Assembly (NCBI RefSeq): GCF_000421665.1
Contig: NZ_ATXL01000003.1
Span: 27,701 to 91,700 of the forward strand
Source of the DNA: Bavariicoccus seileri WCC 4188
Lineage (GTDB): Bacteria > Bacillota > Bacilli > Lactobacillales > Aerococcaceae
Direction of reading: 5' to 3'
DNA: 64,000 bases
Shown here: positions 54,256 to 63,690 of the stretch, one piece after another
How the letters are laid out: the number at the start of each line of letters is the position of its first letter
Position numbering within the stretch: the stretch's first letter is position 1
Made by a program: the position numbers and the translations under genes
The notes under the pieces: model-generated
Database searches by the model: none
Seen by the model: only the letters and a program-made list of their open reading frames with translations
What the model was told of the DNA's origin: nothing

Positions 54256-54449
54256 CTCTTACCTCCATAGTTTTAAACTATTGATATACCAATATAATAG
54301 GTATTTTGAATGTTTTGTTTTTTATACTACATTACTTAGTATCTTAATGAAATACCTTATTGTCGTCTCTATCCAACTGTTAGAGAACCATTTTCCCATA
54401 ACAATTTCGTATTTCAAAAACATAAAAACATATTAGAGGAGATTACCAC

Positions 54450-55652
54450 ATGACTGAAAAACAACAAGATCAAAATGCAACTGAAACAAAAGTTTCTTCC
54501 AAGCGCTTCTTAACGGTTGGTTCTTTACTCCGCCCGCAAGATTTATTGAACTACAAAACCAAAATCGAACATCGTGACGATATCACCTATCCATTTTATG
54601 ATGAATTTGAAGGCTATAAAGAAACAGAAGACAAAGCTGTAGCACAAGTGGTTGAAGACCAAGTTGAACGGAATTTTCCCGAGATCACAGATGGTGAATT
54701 TTCAAAATCACTTTGGCATCTCGACTTTCTTTGGGGGTTATCAGGTGTGAGACGCTTCATCGCAGACCATGGCTATTTCTTCCGTGATAAAGATGAAGAG
54801 AGTAAATTTGAAACCCGTAAAGATATCGGAATCGACATTGAAGACCATCTACATGGTCATCATCATCCCTTTATTGAACATTACGAACGCTTAGAAGAAC
54901 TTGCTCCAGAAGGTGCTCATTTAAAACAATGCATCCCTTCCCCATCTCACATCTTTGGCGAACTTTCTTGGTCACCTAATATCGGTGGAAAAGTTTATGC
55001 TACGACAGAAGAATTCAAAACTGATTTGATCACCGCCTATGAAGAATTCTTGACCGACTATGCAAAGGCTGGCGGAAAAGTTATCCAGTTTGACGACTGT
55101 TTATGGGAACTATTTGCTGACGATAACCCTAACAGCCCATTCACTGGCGGATCTGATAACTATGCCGACAAAGTTAACTTAGCTCAGGAATTTATAGACT
55201 TGAACAACACGGTCATAGCTTATGCCCATGACTTAGGGTTAAAAGTGTATACCCATAACTGCCGTGGTAACTATAGTTCTCGGAATATGGGTGGCGGTAG
55301 TTACGAAAAAATTGCGCCTCTCTTCTTAGAAAAACAAAACTATGATCGTTTTTACTTAGAATGGGACGATGAACGTGCTGGCAGCTTAAAAGCCTTAGAA
55401 GCATTCAAAAACAAACCAGACACTGAAGTTGTTTTAGGATTCCTCTCTAGTAAAACCAACACACTAGAAGATGAAGACCATATTCTAAGTCAATTAGAAA
55501 AAGCAGCAACCCATCTCTCTAAAGATAAACTCTACCTCTCACACCAATGCGGATTTGCATCATGTGATGGTGGAAACGAACTAACCATCGAACAACAATG
55601 GGCAAAAATAGAACAAGGACAAGAAATCGCGTATAAATTCTGGGGCGAATAA
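54450..55652 (+). CDS. MetE-like cobalamin-independent methyltransferase (YxjG family)
   Basis: A 400-residue protein matching the C-terminal half of MetE. The zinc site is His269 and Cys271 (THNCRGN), Glu304 (LEWDDER) and Cys367 (HQCGFASC); GDNYADKVNLAQEFIDLNN and FDDC precede it. The N-terminal MetE half is absent, as in Bacillus YxjG and YxjH, which are linked to methionine salvage or homocysteine methylation. AGAGGAG lies before the ATG. It is paired with a divergent LysR gene and followed by a terminator. Confidence 0.9.
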   Translation: MTEKQQDQNATETKVSSKRFLTVGSLLRPQDLLNYKTKIEHRDDITYPFYDEFEGYKETEDKAVAQVVEDQVERNFPEITDGEFSKSLWHLDFLWGLSGVRRFIADHGYFFRDKDEESKFETRKDIGIDIEDHLHGHHHPFIEHYERLEELAPEGAHLKQCIPSPSHIFGELSWSPNIGGKVYATTEEFKTDLITAYEEFLTDYAKAGGKVIQFDDCLWELFADDNPNSPFTGGSDNYADKVNLAQEFIDLNNTVIAYAHDLGLKVYTHNCRGNYSSRNMGGGSYEKIAPLFLEKQNYDRFYLEWDDERAGSLKALEAFKNKPDTEVVLGFLSSKTNTLEDEDHILSQLEKAATHLSKDKLYLSHQCGFASCDGGNELTIEQQWAKIEQGQEIAYKFWGE

Positions 55653-55664
55653 AAAAAGTGCGAC

Positions 55665-55716
55665 AAATCACGGTATAAATCAGATCAGGTTTTTCTGATT
55701 TATACCGTGATTTTTC
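55665..55716 (+). terminator. Terminator after the MetE-like gene
   Basis: A 19-bp perfect stem (left arm 55665-55683, right arm 55695-55713) with an 11-nt loop is followed by T residues. The 300-nt gap to the next gene holds otherwise only AT-rich sequence, probably the GST gene promoter. Confidence 0.93.
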
Positions 55717-55953
55717 CATGTTCATTGATGTAAACGCCTTGCATCATTATATTAAATCCAACAACTCCTACAGAGAACCTGTACGTTAGTATGAGATTTT
55801 ATACGAGAGACTTGTTCTATTAAAATTTACATATGAAACCTTCATACTAGTCTCTACCTTCTTTTATACTTATAATAGAATTATAGAATGAGTTAATTTT
55901 TCTACAAAAATCACAGTATTTCTGACAGTTTATTCTATAGAAAGGATGGTTCT

Positions 55954-56913
55954 ATGGGTTTATTAGTCGATGGAAAATGGGAAGATAAGTGGTATGACAC
56001 CAAAAAAACTGGAGGTCGTTTTGTTCGAAAAGATTCTCTATTCAGGAACTGGATTACTCCTGATGGGAGTCCCGGTCCAACTGGTGAAGGTGGTTTCAAA
56101 GCTGAGGCTAATAGGTACCACCTCTATGTTTCCTTAGCTTGTCCTTGGGCGTGTCGGGCTTTGATATTTCGTTCAATCAAAGGGTTAGAGAATTTAATTT
56201 CTATTTCAGTCGTTAACCCATTAATGCTAGAACACGGGTGGACGTTTGCTCCTGATCAAGGTGTTATTCCTGATCCTGTTATGAATGCTGACTTTTTGTA
56301 TCAAATCTATACCAAATCAGATCCAGACTGTTCAGGTCGGGTCACTGTTCCTGTTCTTTACGACTTGAAACAGGATAAAATTGTTAATAATGAATCTGCC
56401 GACATTATTCGGATGTTCAATTCGGCTTTCGATGGTATCGGAGCCATCAAAGGTGACTATGCCCCCACAGAATTACTCGCTGAAATTGATGCAGTCAATG
56501 AATTAGTCTACAACAACGTCAATAATGGGGTTTATAAAGCCGGATTTGCAACTGAACAAGCTGTCTACGACGAAGAAGTCACCACTTTATTTGATACCCT
56601 TGACCAACTAGAAGCTCGGTTAGAAGGACATAATTACTTAGTTGAAGACCAATTAACTGAGGCTGATTGGCGTTTGTTTACGACACTCATACGCTTCGAT
56701 AGTGTTTATTTCGGTCACTTTAAATGTAATATCAGACCATTGACCAGTTACAAAAACCTTTGGCGCTATACCAGAGAGTTATATCATTTCCCTGGAGTCA
56801 AGGAGACAGTCGATTTTTATCATATCAAGAATCACTACTATAGAAGCCACAAGATGATTAATCCAACTGGAATCGTCCCTAAAGGACCAGAATTAGATTT
56901 CAGTTTGGATTGA
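55954..56913 (+). CDS. Glutathionyl-hydroquinone reductase (Xi-class GST)
   Basis: A 319-residue protein of the ECM4/YqjG family. The active-site CPWAC motif lies at residues 63-67 (Cys63), followed by SVVNPLMLEHGWTF and VPVLYDLKQDKIVNNES; TEADWRLFTTLIRFDSVY is the C-terminal domain mark. These enzymes reduce glutathionyl-hydroquinones. AGAAAGGATGG precedes the ATG. The gene seems single, with a terminator after it. Whether this organism makes glutathione is not shown. Confidence 0.93.
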   Translation: MGLLVDGKWEDKWYDTKKTGGRFVRKDSLFRNWITPDGSPGPTGEGGFKAEANRYHLYVSLACPWACRALIFRSIKGLENLISISVVNPLMLEHGWTFAPDQGVIPDPVMNADFLYQIYTKSDPDCSGRVTVPVLYDLKQDKIVNNESADIIRMFNSAFDGIGAIKGDYAPTELLAEIDAVNELVYNNVNNGVYKAGFATEQAVYDEEVTTLFDTLDQLEARLEGHNYLVEDQLTEADWRLFTTLIRFDSVYFGHFKCNIRPLTSYKNLWRYTRELYHFPGVKETVDFYHIKNHYYRSHKMINPTGIVPKGPELDFSLD

Positions 56914-56946
56914 ATCAGTAGTGATAATTTATAATGTCGAATAAGG

Positions 56947-57002
56947 GTTTAATGGCCTAATGGTTTAATGACTTAATAGCTTAATGGTTTAATGGTTTAT
57001 AA
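56947..57002. repeat. 8-bp tandem repeat
   Basis: Seven 8-bp units follow each other: GTTTAATG, GCCTAATG, GTTTAATG, ACTTAATA, GCTTAATG, GTTTAATG, GTTTATAA. It lies directly after the GST gene. Confidence 0.85.
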
Positions 57003-57007
57003 CGATG

Positions 57008-57043
57008 AAAAGGGTTGGGAACTGATCCCAACCCTTTCCTTTT
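57008..57043 (+). terminator. Terminator after the GST gene
   Basis: AAAGGGTTGGGA pairs with TCCCAACCCTTT across an ACTGA loop, followed by CCTTTT. The 160 nt up to the dapL remnant hold nothing clear. Confidence 0.87.
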
Positions 57044-57205
57044 ACAGATATTCATAACCTCTTATTGATGATTAAAACTCCTTACAAGTAGTGATGCTTT
57101 AGTCTTTCTTATAGTTTCAGAATACTCACAAGAAAATTGCACTCAATACTAAAACCACAAGTCAAGCTTGCTTCTTACTACAGTTAACATCATATCCAGT
57201 GACTC

Positions 57206-57487
57206 TTATACATTGACAAACATTTTTTTGATCCGTTCGACAGCTTCTTTGGTATTTTCATAGGTGTTAAATGCTGTTAAGCGGAAGTATCCTTCTCCAC
57301 TAGGTCCAAAGCCAGATCCTGGTGTCCCTACAACTTGTGCTTGTTCTAACAACTCATCAAAAAATTGCCATGATGTTTTCCCACCTGGTACTTTCATCCA
57401 AATGTATGGAGAATCAACGCCACCATACGTTTCAATCCCAGCTTCTATCAAACTGTCACGAACACACTTCGACATACCCTCTTTCAT
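57206..57487 (-). pseudogene. C-terminal remnant of LL-diaminopimelate aminotransferase (dapL)
   Basis: A 93-residue ORF matches only the end of DapL (normally about 400 residues): [20 protein letters not shown], then [20 protein letters not shown] and [21 protein letters not shown]. The pyridoxal-phosphate lysine and all upstream parts are missing. The ORF opens with an ATG preceded directly by an in-frame TAA, and there is no ribosome site. It is divergent from asd, the enzyme two steps earlier in lysine synthesis. I read it as a decayed gene; the rest of dapL is not in the upstream gap. Confidence 0.88.
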
Positions 57488-57692
57488 TTAACCGATCATT
57501 CTTATTTACTAAAAATGCTACTTACACACAAATTTCGTTTCTTTTTAAAATTTCTTTTGTTTTTTTTCACCGATTGCTATAAACTGAGAAACAAATGATA
57601 ATCAGAACTATTTTATCATAATTTTTTCATCATAAAACAACTGCACTAGAACTTTTACTAACCAACTAACTGCTAAGGAGCTGTACTTATCC

Positions 57693-58682
57693 ATGTCTAA
57701 AACGTATAACGTTGCTGTCTGTGGCGCCACTGGTGTCGTAGGGCGTAAGATGCTACAAGTGCTAGAAGAACACGACTTTCCAATCAACCAATTGACTCTC
57801 TTTGCTTCAAAACGTTCTGCCGGAAAGAAACTTGATTATAAGGGAGAACAACTAACTATCCAAGAGTTGACCGAAGAGTCGTTGAAACCACCAATCGAGA
57901 TTGCCCTATTTTCTGCTGGTGGGGACACTTCTAAACATTTTGCCCCACTTGCTGTAGCTAATGGTGTGGTTGTGATCGACAACAGCTCCGCTTGGCGAAT
58001 GGATAAAGAGGTTCCTCTGGTTGTCCCTGAAGTGAATGGTACGGTACTGACTTCTGATGAGAAGATTATCGCCAATCCTAACTGCTCAACGATTCAATCT
58101 GTCTTGCTGCTAGCTGCTCTTCAAGAAGCTTTTGGCTTAAAACGTGTCGTTTACAATACCTACCAAGCAGTTTCAGGCGCTGGCCAAGCAGGTTTGGATG
58201 ATCTCGCTAATCATACGACAAACAAATTTCCATACTCAATTAACGACAATGTCTTACCACAGATTGATGTTTTTTTAGAGAATGGCTACACCAAAGAAGA
58301 AGAAAAAATGATCAATGAAACTCGTAAAATTCTTGCTCTCCCTGATCTACGTGTGACTGCTACTGCTGTCCGTGTTCCTGTCGCTAATGGACATGGTATC
58401 AGTATTAATGCCGAACTGGAGCAGGATTTTGACATATCAAACGTTAAAGAGGTTCTAGCAAACTATCCAGGTATCACACTAGTTGATGACCCTGCGCACG
58501 ATCGTTACCCTCTACAAACTGACGCAAACGATACTGATGACGTGTTAGTTGGACGCATCCGTCGTGACGATTCCGTGCCAAATGGTGTTAATCTTTGGGT
58601 TGTAGCAGATAATATCCGTAAAGGAGCTGCCTCAAATACCATCCAAATTGCAGAAGACATGGTCCGTCGCGAATTAATTTAA
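57693..58682 (+). CDS. asd: Aspartate-semialdehyde dehydrogenase
   Basis: A 329-residue enzyme with the NADP-binding GATGVVGRKMLQVLEE, the catalytic Cys131 in IANPNCSTIQ, GAGQAG and the conserved histidine in VPVANGHGISI. It makes aspartate semialdehyde for lysine, diaminopimelate, threonine and methionine. The ribosome site AAGGAG is 12 nt from the ATG, somewhat far. It stands alone, next to a dapL remnant. The remnant implies another route to diaminopimelate or lysine in this strain, or its loss. Confidence 0.95.
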   Translation: MSKTYNVAVCGATGVVGRKMLQVLEEHDFPINQLTLFASKRSAGKKLDYKGEQLTIQELTEESLKPPIEIALFSAGGDTSKHFAPLAVANGVVVIDNSSAWRMDKEVPLVVPEVNGTVLTSDEKIIANPNCSTIQSVLLLAALQEAFGLKRVVYNTYQAVSGAGQAGLDDLANHTTNKFPYSINDNVLPQIDVFLENGYTKEEEKMINETRKILALPDLRVTATAVRVPVANGHGISINAELEQDFDISNVKEVLANYPGITLVDDPAHDRYPLQTDANDTDDVLVGRIRRDDSVPNGVNLWVVADNIRKGAASNTIQIAEDMVRRELI

Positions 58683-58777
58683 CGTAATACTGGCCGTCTT
58701 ACTGTTGCTTATACCATCATTAGCTCAAAAAACTATCAGAACTTTCAAAATAATTATTTAGTTTATTACAGTTAAAT

Positions 58778-58824
58778 AAGGACACCCATAAAATTCAGCC
58801 GAACTTTATGGGTGTCCTTATGTT
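58778..58824. terminator. Terminator between asd and the Fic gene
   Basis: AAGGACACCCATAAA (58778-58792) pairs with TTTATGGGTGTCCTT (58805-58819), a 15-bp perfect stem. The T run is short, so it may act as a bidirectional terminator between the convergent asd and Fic genes. Confidence 0.82.
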
Positions 58825-58867
58825 TAACCTATTTAACTTTCTGTTAGTTCGCTATAGCATCAAGAAA

Positions 58868-59995
58868 CTAACTACTTATTGTTCTCATCAAATCATAATT
58901 ATAATACCCTTGATTTCTTTGACGAGAAGTATCCTTATCAAGTAAATGGATATCCGTTAAAAAATCTAATCCTTTTTTTGCAGTAGAAGGATGAATATTC
59001 AGAATATCACTTACTTGTTTCGCGGTCGTAATTGGTTCCGAGAATGTAGATAACCAGATTCTTCTTTGCATATCTGTCTTACAATGCTTTAAACCTTCTC
59101 TAGCTAAATTATCCGCATTTCCAAGCTTCTCAATAATACTATTAGCCATCCTTTCAGATGCTAACAGGAAAAAAAGAAGCCAGTTACTCCAATTACCATT
59201 TTCTCCCCGTATACTGTTTAAGCTATTATAATAACGGATTCTCTCTTTCTCTAACTCCTCACTCACAAAAAATAGAGGTGAGGAAACAAGTGACTCATTG
59301 ACCGAAATCAAGACAAGCAAAATTCTTCCTAGCCTGCCATTACCATCTAGAAACGGATGAATCGATTCAAATTGAGCATGAGCAATTGCCATTTTCAACA
59401 ATTCAGGTGCATCGTATTCGAAATATTCATTTGCATTTTCTCTTTCAGTATTGAATGATGAATGATTCTCTCCATTGATAAAGAAATCTAAATTTTCCAT
59501 GTAAGATTCGATTTCATTCGGGGGCACTGGGATATATACCGCATCTTCAATTCTATTATTGGGACCAATAAAGTTTTGTACTTTTCTGAATTCGCCACAA
59601 GCCGAAGAAGTTCCACGACCATTCTCCATTAGAATAGTATGTATTTGTTTTATAAGACGTGTAGAAATCGGCATTTGGTTCTTCTTAATCTCATTAATGC
59701 CAAACATCAGTGCTTTGTGATAATTTTTAACTTCTCTATTTTTCCAATCTAACTCTTTTTTATCTTTTATTTCCATAAAATTGTGAAATGTGACTTGGGT
59801 ACCTTCGATTCTTGTTGACTGTACCGACTCATTGAGAGACAACAAACTTAGTAAGGACTCATTGACCAAAGAATTATTAATCAAAGATTCCATCTTTCCA
59901 ATTACTAAATTCGTTTTGGCGAGTTGTTTGTAAATTTGTATTGATTCATCTTTTGTCACACTAGCTGGTAATTTCTTGATTCCTTTTAATGTCAT
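58868..59995 (-). CDS. Fic family protein with self-inhibitory motif
   Basis: A 375-residue protein. The Fic core motif HPFLDGNGRLGR is at residues 213-224, so AMP transfer to a target hydroxyl is likely. The N-terminal Fic_N helix carries STRIEG (60-65), the (S/T)xxxE(G/N) inhibitory motif, in the same chain (class II). The C-terminus (about 300-375) is a winged helix: ITTAKQVSDILNIHPSTAKK. The gene is AT-rich compared with its neighbours, which suggests transfer. No separate antitoxin gene is adjacent. The target is unknown. Confidence 0.9.
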   Translation of the reverse strand: MTLKGIKKLPASVTKDESIQIYKQLAKTNLVIGKMESLINNSLVNESLLSLLSLNESVQSTRIEGTQVTFHNFMEIKDKKELDWKNREVKNYHKALMFGINEIKKNQMPISTRLIKQIHTILMENGRGTSSACGEFRKVQNFIGPNNRIEDAVYIPVPPNEIESYMENLDFFINGENHSSFNTERENANEYFEYDAPELLKMAIAHAQFESIHPFLDGNGRLGRILLVLISVNESLVSSPLFFVSEELEKERIRYYNSLNSIRGENGNWSNWLLFFLLASERMANSIIEKLGNADNLAREGLKHCKTDMQRRIWLSTFSEPITTAKQVSDILNIHPSTAKKGLDFLTDIHLLDKDTSRQRNQGYYNYDLMRTISS

Positions 59996-60094
59996 GTCAC
60001 CCCTCCTTATTTCAATTTTATAGGAATTCTGAAATAAGTAAAGAGTTATTACATTTTATCGGTTATTCAATGGGTTAGTATCCACTAAACTTCA

Positions 60095-60673
60095 TTATAT
60101 CCTTACTTTCCCTCTAAAACCTCTTGAAGCATAGTAAGAGTCAGCGCCATTATGGTAAATAAACACGTAATTATAGCGTTTATCCCCAAATAATGCACCA
60201 CCAAGAGATCGGATAGCTTCGGGTGTCTTGATCCAAGTAGAGGTTTTCAAATCAAAGTCTCCTAATGATTGTAACTGACGGTAGTCATCCTCGGTCAAGA
60301 TCTCGACACCTATAGCTGTCGCAAGGTCTTCAGCACTCGTTCGTGGCTGATGCTTTTTTCGTCCTTCTAAAGCTGCACGATCATAACAGACACTTCGTCT
60401 ACCAGTTGGACTCTCTTTGGCACAATCAACAAAGTAAATCTCTGCTCCATCCTCAAATAGCATGACATCAGGCTCACCACCACTTGTTTCCATCTCATTT
60501 ACCGTCATAAGTATTTCAGGTGATGCCAGTAGTTTTTCTTGGATCTCTGACCATGTCAATTGTTGATGTCTTTCCATGTGTTTCATAAATCTAGCTTCAA
60601 GTGTCTGTAATAAGGCATTTTGTTCGTCTTTGGTCATTCTATTTTCAGTTGTCTTATTGGAACGATCGGTCAT
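60095..60673 (-). CDS. DUF4256 family protein
   Basis: A 192-residue protein of the DUF4256 family: ARFMKHMERHQQLTWSEIQE, then SGGEPDVM and ESPTGRRSVCYDRAALEGRK, with SLGGALFGDKRYNYVFIYHN near the end. I chose the ATG at 60673 because GGAGGAGG lies 7 nt upstream; an ATG at 60718 would add 15 mostly hydrophobic residues. It seems cytoplasmic. Function is unknown. Confidence 0.86.
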   Translation of the reverse strand: MTDRSNKTTENRMTKDEQNALLQTLEARFMKHMERHQQLTWSEIQEKLLASPEILMTVNEMETSGGEPDVMLFEDGAEIYFVDCAKESPTGRRSVCYDRAALEGRKKHQPRTSAEDLATAIGVEILTEDDYRQLQSLGDFDLKTSTWIKTPEAIRSLGGALFGDKRYNYVFIYHNGADSYYASRGFRGKVRI

Positions 60674-60808
60674 GATGAAGCCTCCTCCTATAAAGCAAAT
60701 TTTCAATGTATAAAGCAAACTGTCTAGGTACTCAGTAAATCACTCATTGATGACCTACATCAGTTATTGATGACTTAAATTAGTATCAAAGTATCGAAAA
60801 TAGTAAGG

Positions 60809-62302
60809 CTAAAGCCACCGCAAACCTTTAGGATAGTGATTTTTCAATTGGTTATTGTCATATTTCCCCCATCCTAAAGGAAAATTATGATAACAGACTA
60901 ACTGCCAGCCGTCAGATAAATCTTCGATGCCTTCAGCAAGCAAGTCACTCTCTTGTAGAACCTCACCGTGAAGATATTTTTCAATGATAACATCACTAGT
61001 GATCATCACTTTTTCTCGAACTTGACTTGGCTGTAAACTAAGCGCAAGGGCGTGGGCGGGTTCAAATCGTTTCTTTTTCAGAGTGCCCAAATGCAGTCCT
61101 GGACGGATGACTTTCAACCCATCAAGCGACAAGTCATTAGGCAGTAGATAAAGATTATCCCCAAACAAAATAAAGTGGGATTGACTGTCATCGATTGCCT
61201 CATCAACAAATGAGCCAGAATGTGCTATCGTGCTACTATCCGACAAAATTTGTGTTTTAAACGCTTCAAAATAGTCGACTGCCGTTGCTAATTCCTGTGA
61301 TTGTTTGGATTTCCTTGATAGGTGTTTGGACTTTGAATTTTTGTCCCGTTTGTCCCGTTGGTGAACGCTAGAGTTCTCAGAGCCAGTTTCACGGGTATCT
61401 TTTAGAACAGCTATAAAATGTCCTTCGCCCAATAAGTGATGTGACCATAGACGATAAGCATTCTTGAGTTCAGCCGGTCCATCGACCCATTCGGGGTGTC
61501 CGTGGTCGAATTCAGCTATTTCAACCGGTCGAATTAGTTTCAGGTAATCATACGTTTGCAATAGCCAACTGATTGTTCCTTCGTTTTCTTCCGGGGCAAA
61601 GGTACAAGTGGAGTAGATCAGCGTGCCACCTGGCTTCAAAAGTTTGACCGCCTCCGTAAGAATCTCTTTTTGACGTCTCGCACATAAGTCGATGTTAGCT
61701 AGTGACCATTGTTCGATGGCTTGCGGTTCTTTTTTAAACATTCCTTCACCAGAACAGGGAGCATCTACGACGATTCTGTCAAAGAAAGCAGGAAAATGCT
61801 CTGCGAGTTTTTCGGGTGTTTCATTCATGACCACCGCGTTCTTGATACCCATCCGTTCAACATTCTCAGACAAAATTTTTGCCCTTTTTCCATTGATCTC
61901 GTTAGCAACCAAGAGACCCTGTCCTGCCATTTGACTCGCTAGATGTGTACTCTTGCCCCCAGGAGCCGCACACAGATCAAGCACACGCTCCCCAGGCTTT
62001 GGCTGAGCCAAAACACCAACTGCCATTGCACTCGCCTCTTGCATATAATAGACCCCAGCATCATGATAAGGGTGCTTTCCCGGATGATCGTCCTTGCTAT
62101 AGTAAAAACCATTAGATACCCATGGAATAGCTTTTAAAGTAAACGGTGATAGTGTCAAAAAATCTACGACGCCTATCTTTAGGCTATTCAATCTCAAAGC
62201 ACCAGAGATTGGAAGCTTGTAACTTTCTATAAAGGCTGGATAATCTTCCTGCAAGAACCTAGCCATCCTGGTTTTGAACTGTTCTGGTAGAGCGATTGTC
62301 AT
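60809..62302 (-). CDS. 16S rRNA m5C methyltransferase, RsmF-type
   Basis: A 497-residue NOL1/NOP2/Sun methyltransferase. The SAM loop is DLCAAPGGKSTHLA; the catalytic cysteines lie in DAPCSGEGMF and YSTCTFAPEEN. After residue 300 is a basic, Lys/Ser-rich linker (KRDKNSKSKHLSRKSK) and a C-terminal RNA-binding PUA-like domain (ALSLQPSQVREK, GWQLVCYHNFPLGWGKY). Layout and length match RsmF/YebU-type rRNA m5C methyltransferases. Exact cytosine targets are not shown. Confidence 0.9.
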   Translation of the reverse strand: MTIALPEQFKTRMARFLQEDYPAFIESYKLPISGALRLNSLKIGVVDFLTLSPFTLKAIPWVSNGFYYSKDDHPGKHPYHDAGVYYMQEASAMAVGVLAQPKPGERVLDLCAAPGGKSTHLASQMAGQGLLVANEINGKRAKILSENVERMGIKNAVVMNETPEKLAEHFPAFFDRIVVDAPCSGEGMFKKEPQAIEQWSLANIDLCARRQKEILTEAVKLLKPGGTLIYSTCTFAPEENEGTISWLLQTYDYLKLIRPVEIAEFDHGHPEWVDGPAELKNAYRLWSHHLLGEGHFIAVLKDTRETGSENSSVHQRDKRDKNSKSKHLSRKSKQSQELATAVDYFEAFKTQILSDSSTIAHSGSFVDEAIDDSQSHFILFGDNLYLLPNDLSLDGLKVIRPGLHLGTLKKKRFEPAHALALSLQPSQVREKVMITSDVIIEKYLHGEVLQESDLLAEGIEDLSDGWQLVCYHNFPLGWGKYDNNQLKNHYPKGLRWL

Positions 62303-62565
62303 GTCAAAAGCTTTCCTTTCATACGATTCACTAAATTAACCTGTAATCAACGATAGTCTTCTAGAATTCGATTATAACGTAATCTTCTCACAACTTTAAC
62401 CAAAATCTGATATAATGACTGATAGAGTTATCCGAAACAGCAATGGAAAGCGTTAACATTTTACAATTGAGTAACTTGTTACTATAATAAACTTATAGGA
62501 ATAAAGCCTTAGTCAATAGACTATAGACTTAAGACAGACCACTCATAATATAGGAGGCTAGGTCC

Positions 62566-63048
62566 ATGGATTTTGAAAACCTGACCGCTCGACATGACCC
62601 ACCACGGCAACGAGAAGTTCGGGGGATTTTTTCTAGTATCTTTGTACTGCAAAATAGACTACAAACGATTTTTGATAAAACGGAAGATGATATCACTTTA
62701 AAACAGTTCATGCTATTAGCCATCGTGAAAAACTCAAATGATGATACAACATTCACTCATTTAGGTCATATTTTGGGGTCATCACGACAAAACATCAAAA
62801 AATTAGCCCTATTGCTAGAGGAAAAAGGCTTTTTGGTCGTGACACAAGACCCGCATAATAAACGAAAAGGGTTTATTGAGTTGACCCCAAAAGCTAAACG
62901 GTACTTTGCTGAGATCAATAAACATCATGTGGAAAAACTTGATCTCCTCTTCCAAGACTTTACAGACGAAGAATTACATCATTTTTACCATCTCGTCTCT
63001 AAGTTATATGACCGAATAGAAGTTGAAAATGCTGAAGAACTGATTTAA
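62566..63048 (+). CDS. MarR family transcription regulator
   Basis: A 160-residue winged-helix regulator: ITLKQFMLLAIVKNSNDDTT, then LGHILGSSRQNIKKLALLLEEKGFL (recognition helix) and the wing QDPHNKRKGFIELT. It probably represses a nearby transporter or stress gene; the next gene on its strand is not in the window. TAGGAGG lies 9 nt before the ATG. Confidence 0.9.
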   Translation: MDFENLTARHDPPRQREVRGIFSSIFVLQNRLQTIFDKTEDDITLKQFMLLAIVKNSNDDTTFTHLGHILGSSRQNIKKLALLLEEKGFLVVTQDPHNKRKGFIELTPKAKRYFAEINKHHVEKLDLLFQDFTDEELHHFYHLVSKLYDRIEVENAEELI

Positions 63049-63093
63049 CCGTCAGTTCGAATGCTTGTCATTGCTAAATATCTTTTGATTGAT

Positions 63094-63180
63094 GACAGAT
63101 GCTATCACTGTTGTGATTACTGTTGGAGCTATTGTTAGAGCTACTGTTCCTGTTACTATTGCAGTTTATAGTGCAGTGCC
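63094..63180. repeat. Degenerate low-complexity repeat
   Basis: The stretch is built from variants of GCTATTGTTA and ACTGTT (for example GGAGCTATTGTTAGAGCTAC). The unit drifts and no clean period holds. It lies between the MarR gene and its terminator. A similar run (GCTAATGCTAATGCTATTG on the reverse strand) follows the CPBP gene near 33130. Confidence 0.6.
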
Positions 63181-63240
63181 ATTAGGGGTGTTAGTGACAA
63201 TCTTGTAGTAAGTAAAGAGATAACTAAGCATTAGAGAGTG

Positions 63241-63286
63241 AAAACTAGGACAATGAGGTAAACTCCTCTTTGTCCTAGTTTTTTTA
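63241..63286. terminator. Terminator between the MarR gene and the small membrane protein
   Basis: AAAACTAGGACAA (63241-63253) pairs with TTGTCCTAGTTTT (63270-63282), with an inner GAGG/CCTC stem, followed by T residues. It can serve the convergent genes on both sides. Confidence 0.9.
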
Positions 63287-63337
63287 TGCTACCCATCTAA
63301 TTAGTAAGACAGTATCCTGCTACTATTGCTCATACTA

Positions 63338-63619
63338 CTACCAAACAAAAGTTGTCATAAAAGCTAAGATAAGTGGGAAAAACACAACCATCGCGATACT
63401 TCCTAAAAGAAAAGCTATGAGTTTCCTGTTTTTTATGGTCGTCCTTCTCAGTCCCTGTTCAATCATCAAGCAGATCAATGCATGGATAGGACAAGCAACT
63501 ATGGTAATAAATGACATATAATACATAACAGGGTCAACCAGTGCCGCTATAAAGATGATTACCACAAACAAGCAGAAACTCGCCAACAGATAACTTAAAA
63601 ACGATTTAGATTTCCTCAT
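63338..63619 (-). CDS. Small membrane protein, unknown function
   Basis: A 93-residue protein with three hydrophobic segments (about 8-28, 33-52 and 66-90), a basic start MRKSKSF and a basic loop RRTTIKNRK. GAGGAGAG lies before the ATG on the reverse strand. I recognise no family. It has its own shared terminator. Confidence 0.6.
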   Translation of the reverse strand: MRKSKSFLSYLLASFCLFVVIIFIAALVDPVMYYMSFITIVACPIHALICLMIEQGLRRTTIKNRKLIAFLLGSIAMVVFFPLILAFMTTFVW

Positions 63620-63690
63620 AGACTCTCTCCTCAGCCTTTACGACATACAGCATACAACCTATAATTGACTCATGATTTTTAATCATGCCT

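Noticed and set aside
320..60000. Many long open frames antisense to or shifted from real genes
   Set aside because: They lack ribosome sites and family patterns and lie wholly inside well-supported genes.
58868..60673. Fic and the DUF4256 gene as a toxin-antitoxin pair
   Set aside because: The Fic protein has its inhibitory motif in the same chain, and the DUF4256 gene lies 100 nt upstream with its own ribosome site and no antitoxin pattern.
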